This document shows, piece by piece, positions 1-7,117 of a DNA stretch of 15,094 nucleotides; within the stretch, counting starts at the first letter, position 1, and every line of letters starts with the position of its first letter. The DNA comes from Zymomonas sp. (GTDB taxonomy: Bacteria > Pseudomonadota > Alphaproteobacteria > Sphingomonadales > Sphingomonadaceae), in NCBI RefSeq assembly GCF_020216885.1, contig NZ_JAIWON010000112.1, positions 1 through 15,094 of the forward strand. Direction: 5' to 3'. The translations under genes and the position numbers were made by a program. A model generated the notes under the pieces. It saw nothing but the letters and a program-made list of their open reading frames with translations. It did not search any database and was not told where the DNA came from.

Positions 1-624
1 CGTGTCGTAAGCCACCGTGTCCGTTGCATCCGAGGTCGTCGCGTTCCCTGCCAAATCATGGAGGCTGCCACCGGCGATCGTCGCTGTAACAGTGCCACCC
101 TTACCCGCATCTGGCGTGACCACTATGTGATAGACCAACGGGTCGGTCGTATCTTGTACCAAGGCTCCCTTGCTACCACCCGTTACCGTCACACTGTCAG
201 CTGTCAGATCGCTCACCGGTTCCGATAATTTGAAGCTATAGGTTACTGGACCCGTTGCCGTCTGCCCGTCACTGTCGCTCGTGATCGTCACCACCGGATT
301 ACCCGCTGGCGTCGTGTCGTAAGCCACAGGTGTAGCTACTGCATCTGCGGTAGTCGAGCTTCCCGATAAATCGTGCACCAAACCGGCGGGGACAACGACG
401 GTAATCGTGCCTCCTTTCCCAGCATCTGGCGTTACCGTCATATGATATACTAATGGATTACTAGAATCCTGTACCAGCTCGCCCTTCTGACCACCGGTTA
501 CCGTTACGCTCGCTGTCGTAAAATCTTTAGACGCTTCAGAAAGTGTAAAGGTATATGTAACAGGCCCCGTTTGCACAGTGCTACCGGCATCACTGGTGAT
601 AACAATAGCCGGAGTTATATCAGT
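1..624 (-). repeat. 312-bp tandem repeat encoding Ig-like domains
   Basis: The 15-base string cgtgtcgtaagccac occurs at base 1 and again at base 313, giving a 312-bp (104-codon) period. The units share GPVTY(T/S)F, LVYH and TPDAGKGGT in the protein. The unit nearer the N-terminus (about 313-624) is more diverged; the unit at 1-312 is more GC-rich and probably begins a run of more uniform repeats beyond the left edge. Copy number cannot be known from this window. Confidence 0.85.
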
Positions 625-1353
625 ATAATCATGCGTAACAGGGTTACTTACATTGCTTGAGCTATCAGAAGAAGTAACCGCGATCTGCCCAGTCGCCTGA
701 GGCGTCGTAGAAGTTGCATGATAATCGCCTTTACTATCAGCCGTTGTTTGCGCAACCGTGCCATCTGGGAAGGTAACATTAACGCTTTGGCCGGGTTGAG
801 CCGTACCATTGACCGTGACTTCACCTGTTGTCGGGTCAGTTGTCACGCTATCAACTGAAGGAATAGAAAGATCTGAATTGTTGTTATTATCTTTATGGCT
901 GTGTCCACCAGTCAAAGCAGCCGCTGCACCACCAGCAGCGCCCGCCCCCAGTAAACCTGCAAGCAAAGGCACTAACAAACCATTATCATGGTAAATAAGT
1001 AACGGCTTAATAGTCTCGACCTGACTATAACCGACATCAGCACCAGCTAGATTAGGATGAGAGGCGTCTGGCATTTCAGCATGCCACCATGCCTCTTTTT
1101 GATCTTCATCACGCAGAACAAGATCACTATGTAAATGCTTGTCATCATCGATAAAAAAATTATCAAACTGATACTGGCGACCATCATTCAGCTGGACGAG
1201 TAGTGTATCTCCCTGTCTTGATAGAGACCGCACTTCGGAACGGTAAGCATTCACTTGAACAACAGAAGGGTGCTGTAAAGAAATATGATTTTCTTCAGTA
1301 GAAAATGCTTTGTGATTACCGCGTTTTTTAGTGATCGTCAGGCTGGAGGCCAT
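1..1353 (-). CDS. Large Ig-like repeat surface protein (BapA-type adhesin), N-terminal 451 codons; continues beyond the left edge
   Basis: The frame is open from an ATG at 1353 to base 1 with no stop (451 codons). An AGG lies about 8 nt before the ATG. Residues 1 to about 125 form a non-repetitive head starting MASSLTITKKRGNHKAF, which resembles the prefix domain of BapA-like biofilm proteins. It is followed by a Gly/Ala-rich hydrophobic stretch (LLAGLLGAGAAGG) and a His/Asp/Asn-rich linker. Next comes a Big_6-like Ig domain beginning near IPSVDSVTTDPTTGEV, then Ig-like repeats of about 104 residues with motifs such as GPVTYTF and TPDAGKGGT. No Sec signal peptide is seen. Proteins of this build are usually exported by type I secretion through a C-terminal signal and mediate adhesion or biofilm formation. 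The C-terminus and any secretion genes lie outside the window, so export route and function are inferred. Confidence 0.85.
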   Translation of the reverse strand, partial: MASSLTITKKRGNHKAFSTEENHISLQHPSVVQVNAYRSEVRSLSRQGDTLLVQLNDGRQYQFDNFFIDDDKHLHSDLVLRDEDQKEAWWHAEMPDASHPNLAGADVGYSQVETIKPLLIYHDNGLLVPLLAGLLGAGAAGGAAAALTGGHSHKDNNNNSDLSIPSVDSVTTDPTTGEVTVNGTAQPGQSVNVTFPDGTVAQTTADSKGDYHATSTTPQATGQIAVTSSDSSSNVSNPVTHDYTDITPAIVITSDAGSTVQTGPVTYTFTLSEASKDFTTASVTVTGGQKGELVQDSSNPLVYHMTVTPDAGKGGTITVVVPAGLVHDLSGSSTTADAVATPVAYDTTPAGNPVVTITSDSDGQTATGPVTYSFKLSEPVSDLTADSVTVTGGSKGALVQDTTDPLVYHIVVTPDAGKGGTVTATIAGGSLHDLAGNATTSDATDTVAYDT

Positions 1354-1638
1354 AAATATACCTGCATCAGATTTTAGGATTTAAAATAAAGCAGAAGCAG
1401 CGGTATTATTTTACCATGCGCCAATGCCCCTATCTCGCGAATCTAAGGGTATATTTTGTGCAGCCTTATACAAATTATAATAAATTCATTGTGCTTTATA
1501 ATAAAAAAACAACTATTTTGAATATAAATATAATATTTTTATCTTTTATTTTTAACAATTTACAGGAATTTACACCAAATCTCTTACCAATTAGGCATTC
1601 AAAACAGAGTTATTCGCTTTTAGAAACGCTATCATTAT
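1354..1638. other. AT-rich intergenic region upstream of the adhesin gene
   Basis: This stretch separates the adhesin start from the RidA terminator and must carry the adhesin promoter. A TAAAAT on the minus strand near 1407-1412 could be a -10 box, but I find no convincing -35 at proper spacing. A 74-codon plus-strand ORF here (1416-1640) has an AT-driven composition rich in N, I, L and F and no recognisable domain, so I do not call it a gene. Confidence 0.5.
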
Positions 1639-1679
1639 AAAAAAGGCAGGCGAGATCCCAAATGATCCAACCTGCCTTT
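1639..1679 (-). terminator. Rho-independent terminator of the RidA-family gene
   Basis: On the minus strand a 9-bp perfect stem (AAAGGCAGG with CCTGCCTTT, 1671-1679 and 1642-1650) is followed by a run of six T (1639-1644). It sits about 20 nt beyond the RidA stop codon. The loop is 20 nt and can pair further internally. Confidence 0.8.
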
Positions 1680-1700
1680 CTCATTTCAAATTACTTTAAT

Positions 1701-2159
1701 CTATGGACGAACAGCTACAACTGCATCAATTTCAACAGGAGCATTCAACGGTAAAACAGCCACGCCGACAGCACTGCGGGCGTGAACACCAGCATCGCCA
1801 AAGACTTTCGCCAAAAGTTCAGATGCACCATTCACAACTTGCGCCTGCCGCGTGAAAGAAGGGGCTGAATTCACAAAAGCATTCAGCTTTATAATTTTCT
1901 CAACCCGATCGAGACTGGAAAGAGCAGCTTTCATCTGAGCCATAAGCATAATAGCACAGCGTTCAGCAGCCCTAAAACCATAGGATTCATCGCGATCTTC
2001 ACCGAGGCGGCCTGTCATTAACTGACCTTCAAGAAAAGGAAGCTGGCCAGAAATATGAAGCAAGTTACCCGCCAACACTGTAGGCGCATAAGCGGCAACA
2101 GGGGCTGCCGCTTCAGGGAGAAGGATGCCAAGTTCGGCAAGTCTGGTTTCAATAGTCAT
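1701..2159 (-). CDS. RidA/YjgF-family enamine/imine deaminase-like protein
   Basis: This 152-residue protein starts MTIETRLAELGI and has the RidA fold pattern: NLLHISGQLPF near the N-terminus, a central AAERCAIMLMAQMKAAL helix, and C-terminal ARSAVGVAVLPLNAPVEIDA. Arg128 and Glu143 align with the Arg and Glu used by RidA to handle the 2-aminoacrylate intermediate from PLP enzymes. The family hydrolyses reactive enamines or imines in the cytosol. The open frame extends upstream to 2267, but those 36 extra residues look non-homologous and AT-rich, while family members of this length begin exactly at MTIE, so I chose 2159. The Shine-Dalgarno there is weak, so the start is likely but not certain. 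The gene is divergent from divK and monocistronic, with its own terminator. The precise substrate is unknown. Confidence 0.88.
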   Translation of the reverse strand: MTIETRLAELGILLPEAAAPVAAYAPTVLAGNLLHISGQLPFLEGQLMTGRLGEDRDESYGFRAAERCAIMLMAQMKAALSSLDRVEKIIKLNAFVNSAPSFTRQAQVVNGASELLAKVFGDAGVHARSAVGVAVLPLNAPVEIDAVVAVRP

Positions 2160-2330
2160 GGAAAAGATTTTTGTCTTATAAGGGATAAAGGTCAAGCCCC
2201 GAAAGCACAGTTCATTTAAAAACAATCCGTTTTTATCAACAGGCTGAACAGACACATAAATTATCATTAGATTTGGTAGATTTTTTTGGTCTAAACTGGC
2301 AGCATACTCAGAAAAGAATGGATGCGAATA

Positions 2331-2693
2331 ATGGCTTCGCGTATTTTGATAGTTGAAGATAACGAGTTAAACTTAAAACTTTTTTGTGATCTACTGCGCG
2401 CGCATCATTTTGAGGTAGAGCCTGTAAGAGACGGCCGAGGCATGATAGCTCGGGCTCATAATTTTATGCCGGATCTTATTATTATGGATATTCAGCTACC
2501 CCATATTAGTGGACTAGAGCTGATCGGGCAGATCCGAAAAACAAAAGAATTATGCCATATACCGATTATGGCAGTCACAGCCTATGCCGCACCAGAGGAT
2601 GAACAAAAAATCCGTCAGGCTGGAGCAACCGGTTATATCGCGAAACCTATTTCTGTAGTTCGATTTCTCGAAGCCGTAAAAACTTTGATCTGA
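2331..2693 (+). CDS. divK: DivK-type single-domain response regulator
   Basis: This 120-residue protein is a lone receiver domain with no output domain. The start at 2331 gives MASRILIVEDNELNLKLF, in register with Caulobacter DivK: acidic pocket E9/D10, phospho-acceptor D53 in LIIMDIQLP, T83 in AVTAYA, and K105 in IAKPIS. An in-frame ATG at 2322 would add three residues (MRI) and cannot be excluded. DivK is phosphorylated by the kinases PleC/DivJ in Caulobacter and controls polarity and CtrA activity through DivL/CckA; the same role here is inferred from similarity. In Caulobacter divK lies next to pleD, whereas here it stands alone, divergent from RidA and convergent with rpmG. A terminator candidate follows at 2767-2789. 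Confidence 0.9.
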   Translation: MASRILIVEDNELNLKLFCDLLRAHHFEVEPVRDGRGMIARAHNFMPDLIIMDIQLPHISGLELIGQIRKTKELCHIPIMAVTAYAAPEDEQKIRQAGATGYIAKPISVVRFLEAVKTLI

Positions 2694-2707
2694 TCGTAAA
2701 CGACAGA

Positions 2708-2775
2708 AAACCGGCCTACCCTGCCAACCACAAGCGGGTCACCGCAGAATAGCTGCCAAAAGGCAGGCCCGGTTT
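2708..2775. other. GC-rich structured intergenic segment between divK and rpmG
   Basis: AAACCGG (2708-2714) is complementary to CCGGTTT (2769-2775). CTGCC at 2721 and again at 2753 can each pair with GGCAG at 2762-2766, so two alternative folds exist. A small GCGG-GTCA-CCGC hairpin lies between them. The segment is GC-rich against its AT-rich surroundings. It may be the 3' UTR of divK or rpmG, or a small RNA; no known RNA family is recognised. Confidence 0.4.
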
Positions 2776-2789
2776 ATCTGGGCGTTTTT
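2767..2789 (+). terminator. Candidate terminator downstream of divK
   Basis: GCCC (2767-2770) pairs with GGGC (2780-2783) and TTTTT follows at 2785-2789. The stem is short, and a 9-bp AT-rich inverted repeat (2785-2793 with 2799-2807) directly follows, which could help terminate rpmG transcripts from the other side. Assignment is moderate because several foldings compete. Confidence 0.45.
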
Positions 2790-2808
2790 AAAGAAGCACT
2801 TTAAAAAA

Positions 2809-2976
2809 TTATTTAATTTTAGCTTCTTTGAATTCGACATGCTTCCGGACAACCGGATCATATTTACGAAGGCTCATTTTTTCGGTCTGGTTCCGCGGAT
2901 TTTTACGGGTAACATAGAAAAATCCGGTGTCTGCAGAACTAACGAGACGAATCTTAACTGTAGTCGGCTTAGCCAT
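2809..2976 (-). CDS. rpmG: 50S ribosomal protein L33
   Basis: This 55-residue protein starts [20 protein letters not shown], continues [10 protein letters not shown] and [19 protein letters not shown], and ends EAKIK. This is the characteristic L33 sequence and a normal length. It is a structural protein of the large ribosomal subunit, located near the E site. The C+ type zinc-binding CxxC pairs are absent, so this is the zinc-independent (C-) form. An AAGG lies about 8 nt ahead of the ATG. The gene is monocistronic on the minus strand and convergent with divK. Confidence 0.95.
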   Translation of the reverse strand: MAKPTTVKIRLVSSADTGFFYVTRKNPRNQTEKMSLRKYDPVVRKHVEFKEAKIK

Positions 2977-3204
2977 AGTGAAACCTTTTGCACCTAATTC
3001 TAGAAAAAAAATGCTAATCGCATCAGGCGCCAGACATAGCTGCCGATCACCTGTAAAGTTGGCTTACTGCCCCTAAAAGCAGGAAAAAGTCAAGGGGTAT
3101 ATAGCTTTCTGGCCGATCAAGAGCAAGATGAGCCCTGATTATCGGCAAAAATATAACAGGCCGCTCACTCAGAACCCATAAATTACAAAAATAAAGTAAA
3201 TTTA

Positions 3205-3246
3205 AAATACAAAATTGGGGGCTCACTTTCACAATAAGCAAGCCCT
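3205..3246 (-). terminator. Possible terminator downstream of hslU
   Basis: On the minus strand GGGCT (3241-3245) pairs with AGCCC (3218-3222) across a loop that allows a further CTT/AAG pairing, followed by CCAATTTTGTATTTT. It lies just after the hslU stop codon. The T-tract is interrupted, so this is a moderate call. The rest of the 286-bp gap 2977-3262 holds no gene I can support and must contain the rpmG promoter. Confidence 0.4.
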
Positions 3247-3262
3247 CAAATTTGTTTAAATT

Positions 3263-4555
3263 TTAGAGAATATATTTACTTAGATCAGAATTTTTGGCGA
3301 TACCAGACAATCTTTCGTCGACATATTTCTTATCTATTTTTATTTCTTCACCACGCATATCTTCAGCGTTAAAGCTGATATCTTCCAACAGTTTTTCCAT
3401 TACTGTTGACAGGCGACGAGCACCAATATTCTCGACCTCGCTATTAACCTCAGCCGCGATATGAGCCAGCTGACGGACACCGTCTTCTTCAAAATGAAGA
3501 ACAACATTTTCAGTACCAATCAAGGCTCTATATTGTTCGACCAAAGAAGCTCGTGTCGAAGAAAGAATGCGAATAAAATCATCTTCTGTCAAAGCAGACA
3601 ATTCAACACGAATAGGAAGACGCCCCTGTAATTCCGGCAAAAGATCCGAAGGCTTTGCAACATGGAAAGCACCAGAGGCGATAAACAGAACATGGTCGGT
3701 TTTCATCGGGCCATATTTTGTCGTAACCGTTGTGCCTTCTAATAAAGGTAAAAGATCGCGCTGAACGCCTTCACGCGAAACAGAGCCACCTCGAACATCG
3801 CTTACCGCAATTTTATCGACTTCATCCAAAAAGACGATACCATTTGCCTCGGCATTCGACAAAGCGATCCGGCCTATTTCATCCTTATCAAGACGACGAT
3901 CAGCTTCTTCGTCAATCAAACGACGCCAGGCTTGACGGACAGGCAAGCGCTGACGCTTGGTTCGATGCCCTTTCCCCATCATGTCACTCAGGCTAATCAT
4001 ACCGACTTGACCACCCATACCGGGAATTTCTACCGGCATGGAAGGGGCTTCTTCCAGCTCAAGTTCGACTTCTCTTTCATCAAGATGGCCATCTAAAAAG
4101 CGCTGACGGAAGGTTTCACGTGTGGCTTCACTGGCATCCTTACCGACCAAAGCCTCCAGCAAGCGCTCCATTGCTGCTTGCTCTGCTTTTTCACGCACTA
4201 AAGCGCGCTGTTTCTCGCGCTCCAAACGGACGGCTTCCTCAACTAGGTCACGGCCAATCTGCTCAACATCGCGGCCAACATAGCCAACTTCGGTAAATTT
4301 AGTCGCCTCAACTTTAATAAAAGGCGCATTCGCCAGTTTGGCTAAGCGGCGACTAATCTCGGTTTTACCGCAGCCCGTGGGGCCTATCATCAAGATATTT
4401 TTAGGATTAACTTCATCCTTCAAATGCTCAGGCAAATGCTGCCGCCGCCAACGATTTCGCATAGCCACAGCAACAGCACGCTTTGCTTCTTTTTGTCCGA
4501 CAATATGGGCATCCAAAGCCTCAACAATGGCTTTGGGCGTAAGGGCATCAGTCAT
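3263..4555 (-). CDS. hslU: HslU, ATPase subunit of the HslVU (ClpYQ) protease
   Basis: This 430-residue AAA+ unfoldase is close to E. coli HslU (443). Walker A is GPTGCGKTE at residues 58-66, the pore loop GYVGRD at 91-96, and Walker [10 protein letters not shown] at 241-249. A Glu/Lys/Arg-rich intermediate (I) domain occupies about 105-235. The C-terminal tail LSKYIL corresponds to the segment that inserts into HslV and activates it. A hexamer of HslU unfolds substrates with ATP and feeds them to the HslV dodecamer in the cytosol. I chose the ATG at 4555, which is preceded by GGAAAAAGA. A TTG at 4573 would add six residues but has poor context. It lies 24 nt after hslV, so the two are surely co-transcribed. 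No oddity is seen in key residues. Confidence 0.97.
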   Translation of the reverse strand: MTDALTPKAIVEALDAHIVGQKEAKRAVAVAMRNRWRRQHLPEHLKDEVNPKNILMIGPTGCGKTEISRRLAKLANAPFIKVEATKFTEVGYVGRDVEQIGRDLVEEAVRLEREKQRALVREKAEQAAMERLLEALVGKDASEATRETFRQRFLDGHLDEREVELELEEAPSMPVEIPGMGGQVGMISLSDMMGKGHRTKRQRLPVRQAWRRLIDEEADRRLDKDEIGRIALSNAEANGIVFLDEVDKIAVSDVRGGSVSREGVQRDLLPLLEGTTVTTKYGPMKTDHVLFIASGAFHVAKPSDLLPELQGRLPIRVELSALTEDDFIRILSSTRASLVEQYRALIGTENVVLHFEEDGVRQLAHIAAEVNSEVENIGARRLSTVMEKLLEDISFNAEDMRGEEIKIDKKYVDERLSGIAKNSDLSKYIL

Positions 4556-4579
4556 AAAATCTTTTTCCAGCAAGAAGAA

Positions 4580-5134
4580 TTAAACTCGACTCTCAATCGT
4601 CTCAATGGTCACCTGATCATTGGTAAAGACACAGATATCGGCAGCGACCGCCAGAGCCTTACGAGCAATGACTTCGGCATCTTCTTCGTAATCAACAAGA
4701 GCGCGTGCCGCAGACAATGCAAAGTTACCTCCAGACCCAATAGCAGCAATACCGCCGACAGGTTCCAAGACATCCCCATTACCCGTTAACACCAATGTCA
4801 CCTGATCATCAGCCACAATCATCAAAGCTTCGAGATTCCGTAGATATTTATCGGTGCGCCAGTCTTTAGCCAATTCAACAGCGGCTCGTAATAGCTGACC
4901 ATTATGACGTTCCAGCTTGGCTTCAAGTCGCTCAAATAATGTAAAAGCATCCGCCGTGGCACCAGCAAAACCGCCGATAACAGAGCCATCGCCTAATCGA
5001 CGCACTTTTCGGGCATTGGGCTTCATCACCGTATTGCCCATTGACACCTGACCATCACCAGCGATGACAACGCGTCCATTCCGTCTGACAGAAAGGATCG
5101 TTGTGCCATGCCAGCCTATTTTATCTTCACTCAT
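4580..5134 (-). CDS. hslV: HslV, threonine protease subunit of HslVU
   Basis: This 184-residue N-terminal nucleophile hydrolase resembles a proteasome beta subunit. In E. coli the mature protein begins right after Met with TTIVSVRR. Here the matching TTILSVRR is preceded by the ten-residue [10 protein letters not shown], so Thr11 becomes catalytic only after cleavage at Gly10-Thr11. This WHGTT form is typical of alphaproteobacterial HslV. Other conserved parts are AGDGQVSMG and [13 protein letters not shown]. The ATG at 5134 has AAGG upstream; a GTG at 5137 is less likely. It forms the proteolytic core degraded-substrate chamber with HslU as cap, and is first in the operon behind a heat-shock-like promoter. 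Confidence 0.97.
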   Translation of the reverse strand: MSEDKIGWHGTTILSVRRNGRVVIAGDGQVSMGNTVMKPNARKVRRLGDGSVIGGFAGATADAFTLFERLEAKLERHNGQLLRAAVELAKDWRTDKYLRNLEALMIVADDQVTLVLTGNGDVLEPVGGIAAIGSGGNFALSAARALVDYEEDAEVIARKALAVAADICVFTNDQVTIETIESRV

Positions 5135-5173
5135 CACCCAATCCCTTGAAGACTTAAACTTTTAGAAAACAAT

Positions 5174-5198
5174 ATGGGGAGATAATAATAAATCGCAA
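5174..5198 (-). promoter_or_regulatory. Candidate sigma-32 (RpoH) heat-shock promoter of hslVU
   Basis: On the minus strand TTGCGA (5193-5198) is followed by a 13-bp spacer and CCCCATATT with its CCCCAT at 5174-5179. The RpoH consensus is CTTGAA, a 13-14 bp spacer, then CCCCATNT. The -10 match is excellent and the -35 partial (four of six in the TTGAAA core). Transcription would begin near 5166, giving a leader of about 30 nt before the hslV ATG. hslVU is a heat-shock operon in many bacteria. Confidence 0.65.
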
Positions 5199-5394
5199 TC
5201 GCTAAGCGCCTAGTTAAGAGAGATTAACAATCTCAAAGCACTTTGTATTCCTATGGACATTCCGCTCTCAATGAAGCGCTAAAAACAGAATATTTCCTAC
5301 TTTTCTTCTCAAAATCACAGAATCAGCCTATCAGTCTATAAATCGAAAAAATGGCTTAAAAATCACGCTTTCCGATAAAAACATGAGAAAATTG

Positions 5395-5598
5395 TTAAAT
5401 TCGGAGGAAAAATTCATTTTTTCTTGCAGCATCTGGCGAATAAGCGCTTTGGGCAATATTGCCATTTTTGTCAGGGAATATAAGAGTCACCAGCTTAAGA
5501 CGCTGCGATCCTCGCTCGTCTAGTTGCTCAAAGGAAGGACAGGATGCCGGAATTAAGATTATAGACAAGGCTCCCATCTTTCTTAATGTAGCGACCAC
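5395..5598 (-). CDS. Possible small lipoprotein-like hypothetical protein
   Basis: A 67-codon frame opens with GTG at 5598 (internal ATG at 5577). It reads MVATLRKMGALSIILIPASC, then PSFEQLDERGSQRLKLVTLIF and PDKNGNIAQSAYSPDAARKN. The N-terminus looks like a short signal: basic LRK, a hydrophobic MGALSIILIPA, then Ser-Cys. The lipobox is imperfect, because Pro sits where Leu or Val is usual. The rest is polar and well mixed, unlike the AT-driven junk ORFs nearby. No family is recognised and no clear Shine-Dalgarno precedes the GTG. It lies alone between hslV (same strand, 260 bp away) and the divergent hup. It may be a small secreted protein, a gene remnant or chance. The 256 bp between it and hslV show only the promoter listed above. 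Confidence 0.3.
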   Translation of the reverse strand: MVATLRKMGALSIILIPASCPSFEQLDERGSQRLKLVTLIFPDKNGNIAQSAYSPDAARKNEFFLRI

Positions 5599-5604
5599 CG
5601 CCGG

Positions 5605-5629
5605 GATTCATTTCTGACAGGAATGAATC
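5605..5629. repeat. Inverted repeat upstream of hup
   Basis: GATTCATT (5605-5612) and AATGAATC (5622-5629) are perfect inverted copies, extendable by two weaker pairs to a 10-bp stem with a 5-nt loop. TTAAAAATTTTT follows. It lies 41 bp before the HU start and just ahead of the divergent small ORF. It could be an operator, a leader hairpin or a terminator for plus-strand transcripts; the sequence alone does not decide. Confidence 0.45.
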
Positions 5630-5669
5630 TTAAAAATTTTTCTATTTATTAATGCCATAGGATCACGAC

Positions 5670-5945
5670 ATGAACAGCAACGATCTGGTTGACCGGATTG
5701 CCTCCGGTCAGGGCCTCACCAAAACGGATGCCAAGAAGCTTGTAGATGCCGTTTTTTCTACCATTGTTGACGCTGCTGTCGCTGGAGAAGAAATTGCCCT
5801 GAACGGCTTCGGCAAATTCAAGGTAAAGCATAGTGCTGCCCGCAAAGGCCACAATCCGGCAACCTTACAGGAAATCGAAATTCCGGCTTCAAATCGTCTG
5901 ACCTTTACTTCAGCCAAGGCTGTTAAAGATCGTTTGAACGCCTAA
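5670..5945 (+). CDS. hup: DNA-binding protein HU (DNABII family)
   Basis: This 91-residue protein has the usual HU length. It starts MNSNDLVDRIASGQGLTKTD, and the dimerisation helices are followed by the beta-arm entry IALNGFGKFKVKHSAARKG. The arm tip is HNPATLQEIEI with the conserved Asn-Pro that intercalates in bent DNA. It ends ASNRLTFTSAKAVKDRLNA. HU dimers bind and bend DNA with little sequence specificity and compact the nucleoid. The arm carries GHNPATLQ in place of the more usual GRNPATGE, a small deviation. AGGA lies about 8 nt before the ATG. The gene is a monocistronic plus-strand unit with a strong terminator 17 bp after the stop. HU versus IHF: the sequence is closer to HU, with IHF much less likely. 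Confidence 0.93.
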   Translation: MNSNDLVDRIASGQGLTKTDAKKLVDAVFSTIVDAAVAGEEIALNGFGKFKVKHSAARKGHNPATLQEIEIPASNRLTFTSAKAVKDRLNA

Positions 5946-5962
5946 TTCCTGAAGATACTACC

Positions 5963-5997
5963 AATTGGCGCGGTAGCAGACTGCTGCGCCAATTTTT
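5963..5997 (+). terminator. Rho-independent terminator of hup
   Basis: AATTGGCGC (5963-5971) pairs perfectly with GCGCCAATT (5986-5994). An inner AGC/GCT pairing extends the stem, and TTTTT (5993-5997) follows. Position and structure are classic. Confidence 0.9.
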
Positions 5998-6206
5998 GCC
6001 ACTCAAAATCTACTATCTATCTTCTTCCTACCAAAATCCTCTCTCTATAAGACTCAACGATAAAATTCTGGCCAGTCTTCCATTTTTACACCAAAATTTC
6101 GGTAATCCGCAGCACTAGAGATATTATTTTTAGGACATATCCCTGTTTATCGTTATATTTGCTGGCATTACTTGATTACTCTTCCTTCAATCCGGAAAAT
6201 TTATTA

Positions 6207-7043
6207 ATGCGGAATCTGCTTTTTTCTTCCTGTTTTCTCATTGCTTGTGGCACGACCTTTTCACCGGCCAATGCGGGCATTACAGATCCGCCCTCTTCTT
6301 CTTTTACTGTTTCAGGTAGCCTCAGCCTTTTTTCAGATTATCGTTTCCGAGGTCTATCACGCAGTAATAATCATCCGGCCGTACAAGGCACGGTTACCGT
6401 AGCCCATAAAAGCGGTTTTTATGTTGGAGCATGGAGTTCTAACTTGGCTGGCTGGGGGAAAATGGGTGATAGTAAAATGGAACTCGATGTATTTGGTGGT
6501 TATCGCCATACACTCGGCGCTTTTACAATGGACGGTGGCGCAATCGGCTATATCTACCCAGCCGGAGGCGGCGGAACAAAAAACAACTATTTTGAAATTT
6601 ACGGTAGCGCCAGCGCTCTTGTTGGGCCTTTCACGGGAAAACTTGGCTTTAATGTAGCGCCTCCCCAACATGCCTTAGGTCGGTATGATCCGGTTTCACT
6701 TTCTAAACATGGCGATCACAGCAATGTCTACGCCTATGGTGAAACCGACTTTGCTATTCCACGCACGGCGGCAGCCTTACACGGCCATATCGGACATACG
6801 AGTGGAGATGCTGGTTTTGGACCTAACTTTGCTAGCCTATCCCCAACAGGGGGCTATTGGGATTGGAAAATCGGTGCAGACTATACTTTTGTAAAGCATG
6901 TGAAGGTCGGTGTCTGGTGGTCTGACACCAATATTGATAACAAAAAATTCAAATCTATGTGGTCATCTACAGATAAAGGCTTAGGACGCAATGGATCTAT
7001 AGCAGGAAGCGCTGCTATCTTTTCTTTGACCCTGCTTCTTTAA
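6207..7043 (+). CDS. TorF-family putative outer-membrane porin
   Basis: This 278-residue protein starts MRNLLFSSCFLIACG, a signal peptide with probable signal peptidase I cleavage after SPANA. The mature part begins with SLFSDYRFRGLSRSNNHPAVQG, the hallmark of the TorF/Gcw-type family of proteobacterial putative porins. Alternating beta-strand-like segments follow (GFYVGAWSSNL, MELDVFGGYRHTLG, YWDWKIGADYTFVKHVKVGVWW). It is expected to form a small beta-barrel in the outer membrane; the transported substrate is unknown for most members. I chose the ATG at 6207, with GGAAAA about 9 nt upstream. The frame extends back to a TTG at 6159 that lacks a good ribosome site and would bury the signal peptide. 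It is a lone plus-strand gene. The last residues are FSLTLLL rather than the aromatic final residue usual for barrels. Confidence 0.88.
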   Translation: MRNLLFSSCFLIACGTTFSPANAGITDPPSSSFTVSGSLSLFSDYRFRGLSRSNNHPAVQGTVTVAHKSGFYVGAWSSNLAGWGKMGDSKMELDVFGGYRHTLGAFTMDGGAIGYIYPAGGGGTKNNYFEIYGSASALVGPFTGKLGFNVAPPQHALGRYDPVSLSKHGDHSNVYAYGETDFAIPRTAAALHGHIGHTSGDAGFGPNFASLSPTGGYWDWKIGADYTFVKHVKVGVWWSDTNIDNKKFKSMWSSTDKGLGRNGSIAGSAAIFSLTLLL

Positions 7044-7117
7044 AGCCTTTTTACTGAAAAGTTATTTTAAAATAGTAAAATTTCTAAAATTCAATGATAA
7101 AACCATTGATTTAAAAA

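Noticed and set aside
1..624. CRISPR-like periodicity
   Set aside because: The period is 312 bp and coding throughout (Ig-like domains), not short repeats with unique spacers.
1416..1640. 74-codon plus-strand ORF
   Set aside because: Composition is dictated by AT-rich DNA, no family resemblance, and its end runs into the RidA terminator.
2160..2267. N-terminal extension of RidA (188-residue version)
   Set aside because: The extra 36 residues have no family counterpart and the shorter start matches the normal family N-terminus.
2703..2775. Partial resemblance to the 3' end of bacterial RNase P RNA
   Set aside because: Only a short conserved-looking motif matches; the required upstream core would overlap divK coding sequence, so this is not rnpB.
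3047..3241. 64-codon minus-strand ORF between rpmG and hslU
   Set aside because: Hydrophobic and leucine/phenylalanine-rich as expected of AT-rich DNA; its start lies in the hslU terminator hairpin.
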